The position numbers were made by a program, and so were the translations under genes. Of a DNA stretch of 64,000 nucleotides, positions 45,865 through 54,955 are shown piece by piece. Each line of letters opens with the position of its first letter. Position 1 is the first letter of the stretch. A model generated the notes under the pieces. That model had not been told where the DNA came from and searched no databases. It saw only the letters and a list, made by a program, of their open reading frames with translations. Location of the stretch: positions 9,490-73,489 of the forward strand of contig CAYLZD010000022.1 of the NCBI GenBank assembly GCA_964388275.1, read 5' to 3'. Source of the stretch: JARYLZ01 sp964388275. Its GTDB lineage: Bacteria; Bacteroidota; Ignavibacteria; SZUA-365.

Positions 45865-46812
45865 ATGACCGCAACCCGGGCACCCCTCATACCGCTCCAC
45901 TTGCAAAAGGGGGCGACGATCGGCGTTATCGCCCCCGCGAGCCCGGTGCCGGCGCCCGATAAACTTGCTATGGGCATTGAACAGCTCGAGAAACTCGGCT
46001 ACCGCGTGCTTCAGGGACGCAGTCTGTTCGGCCCGACGAAGGGATATCTCGCGGCATCGGACGAGGAGAGGGCGGAGGACATCAATGCGATGTTCAGATC
46101 GCCCGACGTGGCGGCGATTTTCTGCGCCCGAGGCGGCTTCGGCTCGGGCCGTATCCTTCACATGCTGGACTATTCAGCAATGAGGAAGCGCCCGAAAATC
46201 CTGGTCGGTTACAGCGATGTCACCGCTTTGCTGCTTTCGTTGTGGACCAAAGCCCGCCTTCCCACTTTTTCCGGACCGATGGTGGCGTCCGATCTGTGGA
46301 ATCCAAAGGATGCAGTATCGCGAAAGAGTCTTTTTGACTGCCTTTCGGCGCGGCGCCCGGGACTCCGATTGTTCGGGAATGGAAGATCGTTCAAAGTCAT
46401 CATCAACAAGGGCATGGCGGAAGGGCGGCTGATTGGCGGAAATCTGGCCGTTCTGGCGTCGCTGTTGGGCACTGTATACGAGCCGGACTGGCGTGGCTGT
46501 ATACTCGCCCTGGAGGACACGGGAGAAAATATATACCGCATTGATCGCATGCTTTCACAGCTTCGCCATGCCGGCGTTCTGAAGAAAGCGGCAGGCGTTC
46601 TGCTCGGCGCATTCACCTGTATTCCGGCCGACAGTCCGGACAGGGAGCTTGGCGAGGTGCTTTCGGAGTACATGCTTCCTCTGCGGGCGCCCGTGCTCGC
46701 CGGCCTTCCATTCGGCCATGTAAGCCCGAAATATACCCTTCCAATCGGAGCGAGAACCTGCATGGACGCTTCCCGCGTGATGGTCAAAACTCTGGACGCT
46801 TTAGTCCTCTGA
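45865..46812 (+). CDS. LD-carboxypeptidase (S66 family)
   Basis: 315 residues of the MccF/LdcA family. FCARGGFGSGRIL and the nucleophile Ser in VGYSDVTALLLSL fit the N-terminal domain; the Glu in LEDTGENIYRIDRML and the His in LPFGHVSPKYTLPIGA complete the Ser-Glu-His set. It removes the terminal D-Ala from muropeptide tetrapeptides during recycling, or cleaves related acyl-peptides. It starts 2 bases after dapA. No signal peptide is seen, which favours cytosolic recycling. Confidence 0.92.
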   Translation: MTATRAPLIPLHLQKGATIGVIAPASPVPAPDKLAMGIEQLEKLGYRVLQGRSLFGPTKGYLAASDEERAEDINAMFRSPDVAAIFCARGGFGSGRILHMLDYSAMRKRPKILVGYSDVTALLLSLWTKARLPTFSGPMVASDLWNPKDAVSRKSLFDCLSARRPGLRLFGNGRSFKVIINKGMAEGRLIGGNLAVLASLLGTVYEPDWRGCILALEDTGENIYRIDRMLSQLRHAGVLKKAAGVLLGAFTCIPADSPDRELGEVLSEYMLPLRAPVLAGLPFGHVSPKYTLPIGARTCMDASRVMVKTLDALVL

Positions 46813-46878
46813 ATTCGGGACGTCTTTGCTTTTGCTTTCCTCACTGGCTACCTTTACCGACACACGAACACAGACACA

Positions 46879-47619
46879 ATGTCCATGAAACTTCTCGTCA
46901 CCATCCCTGTTTACAACGAAGAAAAAGCCCTGCCTGTCAGCATTCCGGCGCTACACGCCTTCCTTTCGAATGAAATGCAGGAATATGACTGGACTATTGA
47001 AATCGCCGATAATGCGTCGATCGACAAAACCCCGGAAGTTTCCCGCGGGTTGGTCGAATCCCATCGACGCGTCAGCTATCTTCGACTCGAACAGAAGGGA
47101 CGCGGCAGGGCGCTGAAAAAATCCTGGACCCGGTCGGGGGCGGACATCTGCAGCTACATGGATGTGGACCTTTCGACGAACCTGGCTTCCTTTCCACCGA
47201 TGATCGAGGCCTTGGCGAAACGCGGATACGACATTGGAACCGGATCCCGACTCATGCAGGGCGCGAACACTCAACGAAGCATCAAAAGGGAGATTATCTC
47301 GCGCAGCTACAATCTCATGGTCAAGGCGTTGTTCAGGACACGCTTTTCTGATGCGCAATGCGGTTTCAAGGCGGTCACGCGCGAGGTGATCGACGCTCTG
47401 TTGCCGTCCATCGAAGACAACGTCTGGTTTTTCGATTCCGAGCTCCTGATCATCGGCGAGAAGTGCGGATACAAAATATTCGATGTCCCGGTCAAATGGA
47501 TAGAAGATCTGGATACGCGGGTGAAAATATTCCGGACGGCGATGGACGACATAAAGGGATTGCTGCGGGTGCGTCGCGGCTTCAAGGAAGGCAAATTCAA
47601 GAGCCTGCGACGTCCCTGA
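46879..47619 (+). CDS. Family 2 glycosyltransferase
   Basis: 246 residues of the GT2 (DPM1/ArnC-like) type, without membrane segments. VTIPVYNEEKALP opens the nucleotide fold, EIADNASIDKTPEV follows, and the DxD motif reads YMDVDLSTN. KRGYDIGTGSRL and SDAQCGFKAVTREVIDALLP are typical of polyprenyl-phosphate sugar transferases. It should move a sugar from an NDP-sugar to a lipid or polymer acceptor. It is 66 bases after the S66 gene; an alternative ATG is at 46885. Confidence 0.9.
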   Translation: MSMKLLVTIPVYNEEKALPVSIPALHAFLSNEMQEYDWTIEIADNASIDKTPEVSRGLVESHRRVSYLRLEQKGRGRALKKSWTRSGADICSYMDVDLSTNLASFPPMIEALAKRGYDIGTGSRLMQGANTQRSIKREIISRSYNLMVKALFRTRFSDAQCGFKAVTREVIDALLPSIEDNVWFFDSELLIIGEKCGYKIFDVPVKWIEDLDTRVKIFRTAMDDIKGLLRVRRGFKEGKFKSLRRP

Positions 47620-47717
47620 TCCGACGGTGCGCGGCCTACTCGAACGGGCCGGCGCGCTTGGACGGCCTGGATGGCATTCCTCCAAACGCCTGCATGCGCA
47701 GGTTCCGGGAGTCGAAG

Positions 47718-50291
47718 TCAGAAGTTTATCGGACTTGAAAATCCGATGAAAAAATTCGATCCTTCGCGGTAATGATTAAGCCGCCACGCCAGGTCCAGTC
47801 TGAAAAGCAGCAGTATTCGATCAATTCCGAAACCGGCTTCCACGAATGGAACCTTGGCCGTGCCTGGAGGAACGGACTGCAGGCTGCGTGTCTCTGCGGT
47901 CATGTCCGACCATGAAATCCCGGCGAACATCCTCAAGCCGAAACCGCTTCCTTCCAGCAACGGAAGATGCAGCCATCGGAAGATCTGGTCGTCGAAGTCA
48001 TGTTCCAGGAACAAGGTCGCTATGCGGTCGCCTCCGAACTCTCTCGGCGTCGCGGTGCGGAATTGCCAGGAAGCCGCCAGATATGAAATGCTGCCGGACA
48101 TGAAAAACAAGCGTTGCCTCGGCAATTTGCCCCGCGAGTCGAAAGCCGACAGCCGGTACGCCGTTCTGCCCAGGCGGCCGAGCTCGAAGGACCCGTTCAT
48201 CATGAATCCTCCTGTTATGAAGTCCCACACTGATTCCGCGATGTCGGCACGGTGGAAGTCAATGGAAAACACGGGCACATGATTTCTGCGGCCGAAACGT
48301 GTGATTTCTCCGGCATTGTCGATGAAATCCCTGTTGTCGAAGGAAAACTGAATCCCGATTTCGAAAATCTTTCCGTCATTGATCGCCGGATTATCCCGGG
48401 CCGGCCAGGATCTGCGGAAAATGCTCCAATCCGTGTTCCGGGATTGACTGCGGAACAACGTCAATCCTCCCCTGAAAGTAAGAGGGAACAGCTTTAGAAA
48501 ATCGTAACTCACGGCGGTTTTTATACCGCGCTCGCGATGATAGTCCTTGTCATCATACTTGTACAGAAGATTGGAGAGCGTCGTGCCCATATTGCCGAGG
48601 CGCTCAGGCATCCTCTCGATGTGGTATGATGCATCGAATGCGGAGGCCGACAGTCTCAAGTCCCCACTCGGGCGCGCCGTCAGATCCAACTCTCCGTTCC
48701 AGCTCCGGCTCGCGAAACCGTATCCCAGTGAGAGGCCCGCCCTGTCCAGCAACGGCAGGGCATTGCGGGCGGATACTCCGAATTCCAAAACATGCCCGTC
48801 CACACGGTTGAAGCGGTACAGGCTCATAATGCCGGGTATGCTCCACTGCGCATCTCCGAATGAAAACGTGTGTCCTGTAATGGCCGAACCGATAGTCCAG
48901 GTGTTGCGGTTCTCTTCCCACACGGTTTGCAGACTGTCCGCGATTCTATAGGCCTCCGCTTCCTCGCTGCGCTCGAGAATCCTGGCGTTTCTCACCCAAA
49001 ACAGCGAATCGCGTTCGTCGGCCTCCTTCAACACCTTGATGCGCGTCCTGTCGAAGAACGCGTCGTCGATCGTGTCGTTAATGACGTAATCCTGCAGTAC
49101 GGAAAACGCTTCGAAGTGCATACGCAGCTGGATTATCGAAGTCACGGAGATGCCTCCGTCGACGATTACGTCCGCAGGCATCCAGAACTCTTCGCCGAAT
49201 AGTCGAAAGTGCTGCCGGATTCGGATGCTGTCGGTAAACGCCGGCAGGGCCGCCCTGTTGAGTCTCAGATCGGCCATCGCAAGGGCGAAGCTTCCGTCGG
49301 CTATGTATATGGTTCCGTTGAAAAGCGGGTCGTATTCCGAGGCGGGGCGTATCTCGATTCTGTGAACTCGTTCTCCTTCCAGTGACGCGACGCCGGTGAG
49401 AGTGTAGTCGTAATTACGGAGCCCCGCCTCCGATATCGGACCTACAATGTTCTTCCCCGTCATTTTCAGGAGATCGGCGGAGAGGTCGACGATGAAAAAT
49501 GAGCTTAACAGCAGGTTCGCCTGCGCTGGGATCTGCGCGGTCTGCTTGCGCGCCCTTATGGTTTCCTTGTAACGGTTCGGCTTGGCCCAGGCGGCGTCGG
49601 TCAGAGTCTCGAGTATGATGACGGAAGCGCTCGAGTCCGCCGAGGAAGTGTCTGCCGGAAGGTTGATGCTTCCACGGCCGCGGCGGGTTCTGATGGAGAT
49701 ATCAGCGCCCGTCAAGGCGTCGATAGCGACAACGGCCTTCGAGTGGGAGGAGAATCTGTAGTTCTCGAGGCGGTCCGCGCGTTCGACCTTGGCCTCGATC
49801 GCCCGGCGGATGATGTCGAGGGCGGGGTTGTCGCTCGGAGTCACGACTACCTCCGGCAGCTCTATCTGCCCGCGCTGGAGAAAGAAACGAAGTCCGCCGA
49901 CGTTTTCCGAGGCGTTGATTTTCATCTCCTGAGAGGAGTAACCGATGTGACCCGCGATTAGCGTCAAGCTGCCCGGCGGCGCCGGGAGTGTGAAACCGCC
50001 CTGGCGGTCGGCCGTGGTGCCGCGTGCGCCTTCCATAATCCTTACGGTCGCGAAAGGGAGCGGGTCGTTCGTCGCCGCGTCGAATATGACGCCGCTGATC
50101 CGGATATCCTGCGCCTGCGAGACTTTCCCCGTGAGGCCGGCGAGCATGAGCAAACAGCACAAGGTTTGTATGCCGCCAAGGAAACTCCTTGATTCGCCGT
50201 GACGGTGGAGGAGAGTGAACGAGTCCGCGCTCGATGCCGCGGCATGCGTCCTGACGCGAACAGATGCAGCGAACGGCGGCTCATCATGCAT
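47718..50291 (-). CDS. DUF5686 outer-membrane protein with carboxypeptidase-like regulatory domain
   Basis: 857 residues. After an N-terminal basic stretch and a hydrophobic signal (about 38-60, ending KVSQAQ) comes a CarboxypepD_reg-like domain (about 62-145; ISGVIFDAATNDPLPFATVRIMEGARGTTADRQGGF), then the DUF5686 region (LPEVVVTPSDNPALDIIRRAIEAK, IIGPIS-like sequence) and an aromatic C-terminal beta-barrel-like part ending FFIGFSSPINF. DUF5686 proteins are common in Bacteroidota outer membranes with unknown role. It starts 26 bases after the IorA-like::Ptb gene and is probably in the same unit. The exact start is uncertain. Confidence 0.85.
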   Translation of the reverse strand: MHDEPPFAASVRVRTHAAASSADSFTLLHRHGESRSFLGGIQTLCCLLMLAGLTGKVSQAQDIRISGVIFDAATNDPLPFATVRIMEGARGTTADRQGGFTLPAPPGSLTLIAGHIGYSSQEMKINASENVGGLRFFLQRGQIELPEVVVTPSDNPALDIIRRAIEAKVERADRLENYRFSSHSKAVVAIDALTGADISIRTRRGRGSINLPADTSSADSSASVIILETLTDAAWAKPNRYKETIRARKQTAQIPAQANLLLSSFFIVDLSADLLKMTGKNIVGPISEAGLRNYDYTLTGVASLEGERVHRIEIRPASEYDPLFNGTIYIADGSFALAMADLRLNRAALPAFTDSIRIRQHFRLFGEEFWMPADVIVDGGISVTSIIQLRMHFEAFSVLQDYVINDTIDDAFFDRTRIKVLKEADERDSLFWVRNARILERSEEAEAYRIADSLQTVWEENRNTWTIGSAITGHTFSFGDAQWSIPGIMSLYRFNRVDGHVLEFGVSARNALPLLDRAGLSLGYGFASRSWNGELDLTARPSGDLRLSASAFDASYHIERMPERLGNMGTTLSNLLYKYDDKDYHRERGIKTAVSYDFLKLFPLTFRGGLTLFRSQSRNTDWSIFRRSWPARDNPAINDGKIFEIGIQFSFDNRDFIDNAGEITRFGRRNHVPVFSIDFHRADIAESVWDFITGGFMMNGSFELGRLGRTAYRLSAFDSRGKLPRQRLFFMSGSISYLAASWQFRTATPREFGGDRIATLFLEHDFDDQIFRWLHLPLLEGSGFGLRMFAGISWSDMTAETRSLQSVPPGTAKVPFVEAGFGIDRILLLFRLDLAWRLNHYREGSNFFIGFSSPINF

Positions 50292-50317
50292 TGCTGCGAC
50301 CTGTCCACCTTGCTTCG

Positions 50318-52285
50318 TCAGGAGTCTTTTCCCGACCGCAATTCCTCGAAGTGCTTCGCCATCAGGCTTCCGAGGGCGATGGAGAGGAGCTTGGCATCGG
50401 AGGTGTCCGATCGTGACGCAATAAGAATGGGCGCGGTTCCGCCGACGATTATGTGGGACAAACGGTATCCCGCAAAATACGTCGTGCTTTTTGCCAGAGC
50501 GTTTGCCGTGTCGATATTCGCCGCAACGAGTATATCCGCCTGTCCGGCGACGGGTGAATCGGTCCCCTTGATCGCGGTGGCCTTTCTGCTCACCGCCACG
50601 TCGAGCGCGATCGGCCCCTCCACAACGCAGCCGGGAATAAGCCCCGCCCGGTTCATCTGCATGATTGCCGCGGCATCCATCGTGGAGGGCGCAGCCGGAT
50701 TCACGGTTTCGGAGGCGGCCAGCATCGCGACGCGCGGGAGCTTGTTGCCGAGTGAATGAGCCACGATGACGGAATTCCGGAGGATCTCAATTTTCTGCCG
50801 GATGTTGGGCAGCAGGTTGACGCCCCCGTCTGTGATCATCACCAGACGCACACCGTCTTCATCAGGATACTCGAACACGAACGTATCGCTCAGCAGGGAT
50901 CCTGCGCGCAATCCTGTTTTGCCGTTCAAAACGGCCCGCATCAGAACCGGCGTGTTTACGCCACCCTTCAGAAGAATGTCGGCGTGGCCTTCACGGACCA
51001 CCGACACCGCTTTTTCTGCAGTGGATTGTTCATTACGCGAATCGATGATCTCGTAGTCGTCTATCTTGAAATCAGGGTATTGTTTCGAAGCGGTTTCCTT
51101 TATGAAATCGGAATTGCCGACAAAAACCGGCGCACCGAGTCCAAGTTCCACGCATTCGATGCCCGCGTGCAGCGCCGCGGCGTTCTCGGCGCCGGCAATG
51201 CACACTCTGCGGGGTGGTAACGCCCTGACCGATACGAGCATTTCCTCGAAGTTGCGTATGCCCTTGGGTGTCGGCTCGACCGGCGCCGCGAATCGGGCCG
51301 GAGCCTCATAACGGGCAGTCTCACCCGTTACCACGCCGACTTCCTTTTGAAGACCTTCGGCGACCACGTGAGCCGTGAGGCCGGCGGGGCGTGGAAAGGC
51401 CTCGGCGCCTGTTACGGCGATACAGCATGAGCGCAGCTGCTCCTCGATATACGGCTCTCCATCCTCGATTACGTAAAGGCGCTTGACCAGGCTTGCGAAG
51501 TAAGCGATCAATTTCCGGGGAAGCGGATTGAGCATTCCCAGTCGGAGGAAGGATGCGTCAGGTAAAACGGATTTGGCAGTGAGATACGCGTCGCCGGCGG
51601 CAATGATTCCGACATCCCCGGATAACGCTTCGAGCCGGTTGATGTCCAGCGCAAGGCAGCCGTGATTTTCGATTGCCGCGAGAGCGCGGCTCACATGAAG
51701 GCGGCGGTCACGCTCGCTCATCTCATTCTGCGCGGCGGGCTCGCTCCGCGCCGGCGCGGGAGGAATGGAGAATTCCGTCTCGGCTGTCGAGCATATGATG
51801 TCGCTTCCCAAGCACAGGACCACGGGGAGCGTGTGCTTTTCACTGAGGGTGAAACACGCATCGAGGAAGCCTGGAATTTCTTCCGGATGAGTTGGACAGA
51901 GCACAGGCAGACCGGCGGAACGCAGTGACGGTCTCATGTCGGGCGCAAAAGAAGCGCCGGTGTCCGGCATGTCGAAATGAGCGACGACGAGACCGGCGCG
52001 AGGCAAAACACCTCGCGATGAGAACATCATTTCGGTGAGATTTCCGATCGCCTGCCGTCCCGCTACAGCGAGCGCTCGTTCTCCGCGCGCGGACAGCCCG
52101 ACGGCCGCGTCAAGACATTCCGCGTCGTTTTTCGCCGTTATTACGGTCAGACCTTCCGTTGCCTTCGCGGCTGTCAGGACTCTGATCAGAGTTTCATGAG
52201 CATCGGTGACAGCGCAGGAGGCGCCGCAAGCCTTTGCGCAAAGGGCGAGGATTGTCGCCGCATCGTACGGAGTGTTGGCATTCAT
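50318..52285 (-). CDS. IorA-like domain fused to phosphate butyryltransferase
   Basis: 655 residues in one intact frame. Residues 1 to about 315 resemble the first part of indolepyruvate:ferredoxin oxidoreductase alpha (IorA): the pyrimidine-type domain (NDAECLDAAVGLSARGERAL, LPRAGLVVAHFDMPDTGASF, FTLSEKHTLPVVLCL) and the transketolase-C-like domain (KRLYVIEDGEPYIEEQLR). The IorA TPP-binding half and ferredoxin part are missing, and the usual catalytic Glu is Asp54. After a linker (about 316-345), residues 345-655 are a complete phosphotransbutyrylase (ILLKGGVNTPVLMRAVLNGKTGLR, VMITDGGVNLLP, APSTMDAAAIMQMNRAGLI). Ptb converts acyl-CoA and phosphate to acyl-phosphate for butyrate kinase, encoded 54 bases upstream. 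Fusion to an IorA fragment is new to me. Confidence 0.85.
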   Translation of the reverse strand: MNANTPYDAATILALCAKACGASCAVTDAHETLIRVLTAAKATEGLTVITAKNDAECLDAAVGLSARGERALAVAGRQAIGNLTEMMFSSRGVLPRAGLVVAHFDMPDTGASFAPDMRPSLRSAGLPVLCPTHPEEIPGFLDACFTLSEKHTLPVVLCLGSDIICSTAETEFSIPPAPARSEPAAQNEMSERDRRLHVSRALAAIENHGCLALDINRLEALSGDVGIIAAGDAYLTAKSVLPDASFLRLGMLNPLPRKLIAYFASLVKRLYVIEDGEPYIEEQLRSCCIAVTGAEAFPRPAGLTAHVVAEGLQKEVGVVTGETARYEAPARFAAPVEPTPKGIRNFEEMLVSVRALPPRRVCIAGAENAAALHAGIECVELGLGAPVFVGNSDFIKETASKQYPDFKIDDYEIIDSRNEQSTAEKAVSVVREGHADILLKGGVNTPVLMRAVLNGKTGLRAGSLLSDTFVFEYPDEDGVRLVMITDGGVNLLPNIRQKIEILRNSVIVAHSLGNKLPRVAMLAASETVNPAAPSTMDAAAIMQMNRAGLIPGCVVEGPIALDVAVSRKATAIKGTDSPVAGQADILVAANIDTANALAKSTTYFAGYRLSHIIVGGTAPILIASRSDTSDAKLLSIALGSLMAKHFEELRSGKDS

Positions 52286-52339
52286 GGCGGTGTTTAACGA
52301 TGTTTGTGTCTGGAAAATGGAATTATCTGTCTGCCGATG

Positions 52340-53395
52340 TCAGTAAGCGAGAGGTTTTTCCTGATTGCGCAGAACTCTCAATGTCCCCTGCGCCAGGGCC
52401 AGCATTTCATGCTCGCCGGCGTAATTCAATACAGGCGCAATCCAGGACACCCTTTTGGTAACATACGCTCTCACGAGTTTGGAGCGCGAGAGTCCGCCGG
52501 TCAGGATGACCGCGTTCACTTTTCCGGAAAGAACCGCAGACATAGCGCCGATTTCCTTTGCGATCTGGTAACACATCGCTTGAACGACTTCCGCAGCGAA
52601 TTCGTCTCCTCCGGCGATGCGGCGTTCTATTTCCATAAGATCGTTCGTGCCGAGATAAGCGACCAGTCCACCCTTCCCCATGACCAGCTTTTTCATCTCC
52701 GCCTCGGTGTATTTGCCCGAGAAGCAGAGTTTGATGAAGGGTTGAAGCGGAAGCGTTCCTGTTCTGTCCGGGCTGAACGGGCCGTTGCTGGAGGCGTCGT
52801 TCACGTCGATAATGCGGCCGCCGAGCAGCGGCGCTATTGAGATGCCTCCGCCCAGGTGAGCGACGACGAAGGAGCTTTTTGTATAGGGAATATCCAGTTT
52901 CTCTGCGGCGGCGCGGGCGACGGCGTGCATGTTCAAAGTATGCGCGAGCGCTTTGCGATTGATCCCGGGGAGGCCCGAATATCGGGCGATCGGTTCGAAT
53001 TCATCCACGCATATCGGATCGACGATGTAGGCGGGTATGTTCCACTCCCTGGCCAGGGCATTCGCAAAGGCGCATCCGAGGTTTGCAGCGTGTTCACCTT
53101 GCAGGTTCGCGCGCGCGTCCTTCAACATGGCCTCGTTGACCAGATACGTCCCGCCCTGCAGAGGTTTCAGCAGGCCGCCGCGGCCTGCCACGGCATCCAT
53201 GGGCGCTTTAATCGACAATGCGTCGAAACCTGTTCTGATGTTCCCGAGCCGATTCTCGAATTCTCCCCATATCGGTCCTGACGGCGGCGGGTGCTTGACA
53301 TCGAGCTGTTTGTATACCTTCTCGTCGCGGAAAACAGCGATTTTCGTTGATGTGGAACCGGGATTGATAACCAGGACGTGATGTGTTTTAGGCAT
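52340..53395 (-). CDS. buk: Butyrate kinase (branched-chain acyl kinase)
   Basis: 351 residues of the acetokinase/butyrate kinase family. VLVINPGSTSTKIAVF, NPGSTS-type phosphate loop, SFVVAHLGGGISIAPLLGGRIIDVNDAS and GPFSPDRTGTLPLQ are the signatures. It makes ATP from acyl-phosphate. Ribosome-binding site CAGGAG lies 8 bases upstream and a very good promoter at 53466-53496. It is the first gene of the buk, IorA-like::ptb, DUF5686 unit. Confidence 0.95.
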   Translation of the reverse strand: MPKTHHVLVINPGSTSTKIAVFRDEKVYKQLDVKHPPPSGPIWGEFENRLGNIRTGFDALSIKAPMDAVAGRGGLLKPLQGGTYLVNEAMLKDARANLQGEHAANLGCAFANALAREWNIPAYIVDPICVDEFEPIARYSGLPGINRKALAHTLNMHAVARAAAEKLDIPYTKSSFVVAHLGGGISIAPLLGGRIIDVNDASSNGPFSPDRTGTLPLQPFIKLCFSGKYTEAEMKKLVMGKGGLVAYLGTNDLMEIERRIAGGDEFAAEVVQAMCYQIAKEIGAMSAVLSGKVNAVILTGGLSRSKLVRAYVTKRVSWIAPVLNYAGEHEMLALAQGTLRVLRNQEKPLAY

Positions 53396-53465
53396 GTTAG
53401 GGCTCCTGCATGAGGAAGGCGCTGTGGGAGGGATTGCGGAAGGAAGAAATTACGTCAGTTACCGA

Positions 53466-53496
53466 CAAAGCTACGAATAAGCTACGCTACGGGCAA
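53466..53496 (-). promoter_or_regulatory. Promoter of the buk operon
   Basis: On the minus strand TTGCCC (53496-53491), 17 bases, TAGCTTTG (53473-53466), an exact TAnnTTTG element. The leader to the buk ATG is about 64 bases. Confidence 0.75.
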
Positions 53497-53596
53497 GGAA
53501 GAAGTGATAATTTCGATGTTTATTAGATGATAATTGGCCTTTTCGAGCATATTTCAAGGTTATTTGTGTTGCCATCGGTTCGCCAGTAAAAATACG

Positions 53597-53627
53597 TTGA
53601 CACCCCCGCCGGATTTTTGTATTTTTG
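53597..53627 (+). promoter_or_regulatory. Promoter of queA
   Basis: TTGACA (53597-53602), 17 bases, TATTTTTG (53620-53627), matching both the E. coli -35 consensus and the Bacteroidota TAnnTTTG element. The start point near 53634 gives a leader of about 195 bases; no preQ1 riboswitch signature was recognised in it. Confidence 0.75.
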
Positions 53628-53829
53628 TAAATATTTCGTAAAGTGGAATAATACTGCATAAAACATTTTCTACATTTCTTCAAATCAAACACGCGGCACC
53701 GCCTGCAGCAGAGTCGGGGATCGGCGTGGATTTTCGGAAACACATCGGAACGAAGATTTCGGATTCCTTGCTCGGGAATCGGTCGATTCCACAGACCATA
53801 TCACATGAAAGCATATAAGGTACCGTTGT

Positions 53830-54864
53830 ATGAAATTATCCGATTTTGACTATCAGGTAGTCAAGGCGCTCATCGCGAAATACCCGGCTGAACCGCGCGA
53901 TTCCGCGCGAATGATGGTGCTTCACAGATCGACAGGCGACATCGAGCATCGCGCATTCTCCGACATCCACGAGTACTTCCGAAAAGGCGATTGCCTCGTT
54001 CTCAACGATACCAAGGTTTTTCCTGCGCGATTGATCGGACGAAAAGAGAAAACAAATGCGAAAATCGAAGTCTTCCTGCTTCGCGAATTGAGCAAGACAG
54101 AGCACCTTTGGGATGTCATAGTCGATCCCGCCCGCAAAGTCCGCATCGGCAACAAGATCTATTTTTCCGACGATCTCATGTGCGAGGTTATCGACAATAC
54201 GACATCGCGGGGTCGCACCGTCCGTTTCAATTACGACGGTGATTTCTACAAGTTGATAGATGCGGTCGGGCAGACGCCTTTGCCGCCTTACATCAAGCGT
54301 GAAGCCGAGGAAGAAGACAAGGATTGGTATCAGACGGTTTTTGCCAGGGCAATAGGGGCCGTCGCGGCGCCGACAGCCGGACTCCATTTCACTAAACCCC
54401 TTCTGGGCAAACTGAAGAAAAAGGGCGTCGTCGTAACATCCGTCCTGCTGCACATCGGACAGGGCACGTTCCGCCCGGTCGAGGTCGAGGACCTTACAAA
54501 GCACAAGATGGATTCCGAGTACTTTGAAATACCCCCCTCGGCGTGTCTCACGGTGAATCATGCGAAGGATGCCAAGAAAAGCATTATTGTGTGCGGCACA
54601 AGCACGGTACGCGCTCTGGAATCCAGTGTGACCACTATGCGCAAGCTTTCGCCCGCGCGGACATGGACGGATAAATTCATCTATCCTCCGTATGATTTTA
54701 AGATAACGGACAAGCTTATCACAAATTTTCATATGCCTAAATCCACGCTCCTGATGCTTGTGTCGGCTTTCGCGGGATACGATTTGACGATGAAAGCCTA
54801 TAAAAGGGCGATCAAGGATAAGTACCGCATGTACAGCTACGGCGACTCCATGTTGATAATTTGA
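53830..54864 (+). CDS. queA: S-adenosylmethionine:tRNA ribosyltransferase-isomerase
   Basis: 344 residues. KLSDFDYQVVKALIAKYPAEPRDSARMMVLHR, GDCLVLNDTKVFPARLIGRK, GAVAAPTAGLHFTKPLLGKLKKKGV and HIGQGTFRPVEVED are classic QueA. It makes the epoxyqueuosine ring on tRNA. The TKVFPARL and AAPTAGLHF blocks are intact. ispD and an RsmI-type gene follow on the same strand. Confidence 0.97.
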   Translation: MKLSDFDYQVVKALIAKYPAEPRDSARMMVLHRSTGDIEHRAFSDIHEYFRKGDCLVLNDTKVFPARLIGRKEKTNAKIEVFLLRELSKTEHLWDVIVDPARKVRIGNKIYFSDDLMCEVIDNTTSRGRTVRFNYDGDFYKLIDAVGQTPLPPYIKREAEEEDKDWYQTVFARAIGAVAAPTAGLHFTKPLLGKLKKKGVVVTSVLLHIGQGTFRPVEVEDLTKHKMDSEYFEIPPSACLTVNHAKDAKKSIIVCGTSTVRALESSVTTMRKLSPARTWTDKFIYPPYDFKITDKLITNFHMPKSTLLMLVSAFAGYDLTMKAYKRAIKDKYRMYSYGDSMLII

Positions 54865-54955
54865 CGGCGCAGGCCGGGATGCTCCGCATGACGCGTCTTC
54901 CACCGGAGTCGATGATCATGATATCGGCGTATAAACGGCTCGCCGGGTCCGGAAA

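Larger units (their letters stand above)
53396..53829. other. Divergent buk/queA control region
   Basis: 434 bases, AT-rich in the middle. It holds the buk promoter (minus strand) and the queA promoter (plus strand), whose -35 elements are about 100 bases apart, and a long queA leader of about 195 bases with a GATTCC/GGAATC hairpin near its end. A 90-residue minus-strand frame (53471-53743) crosses the buk promoter and is not credible. Confidence 0.65.

Noticed and set aside
53471..53743. A 90-residue minus-strand frame upstream of buk
   Set aside because: It crosses the exact buk promoter and shows no recognisable protein features; the region is non-coding in character.
53634..53829. preQ1 riboswitch in the long queA leader
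   Set aside because: Only a simple hairpin is visible; the compact C-rich/A-rich pseudoknot pattern is not there.
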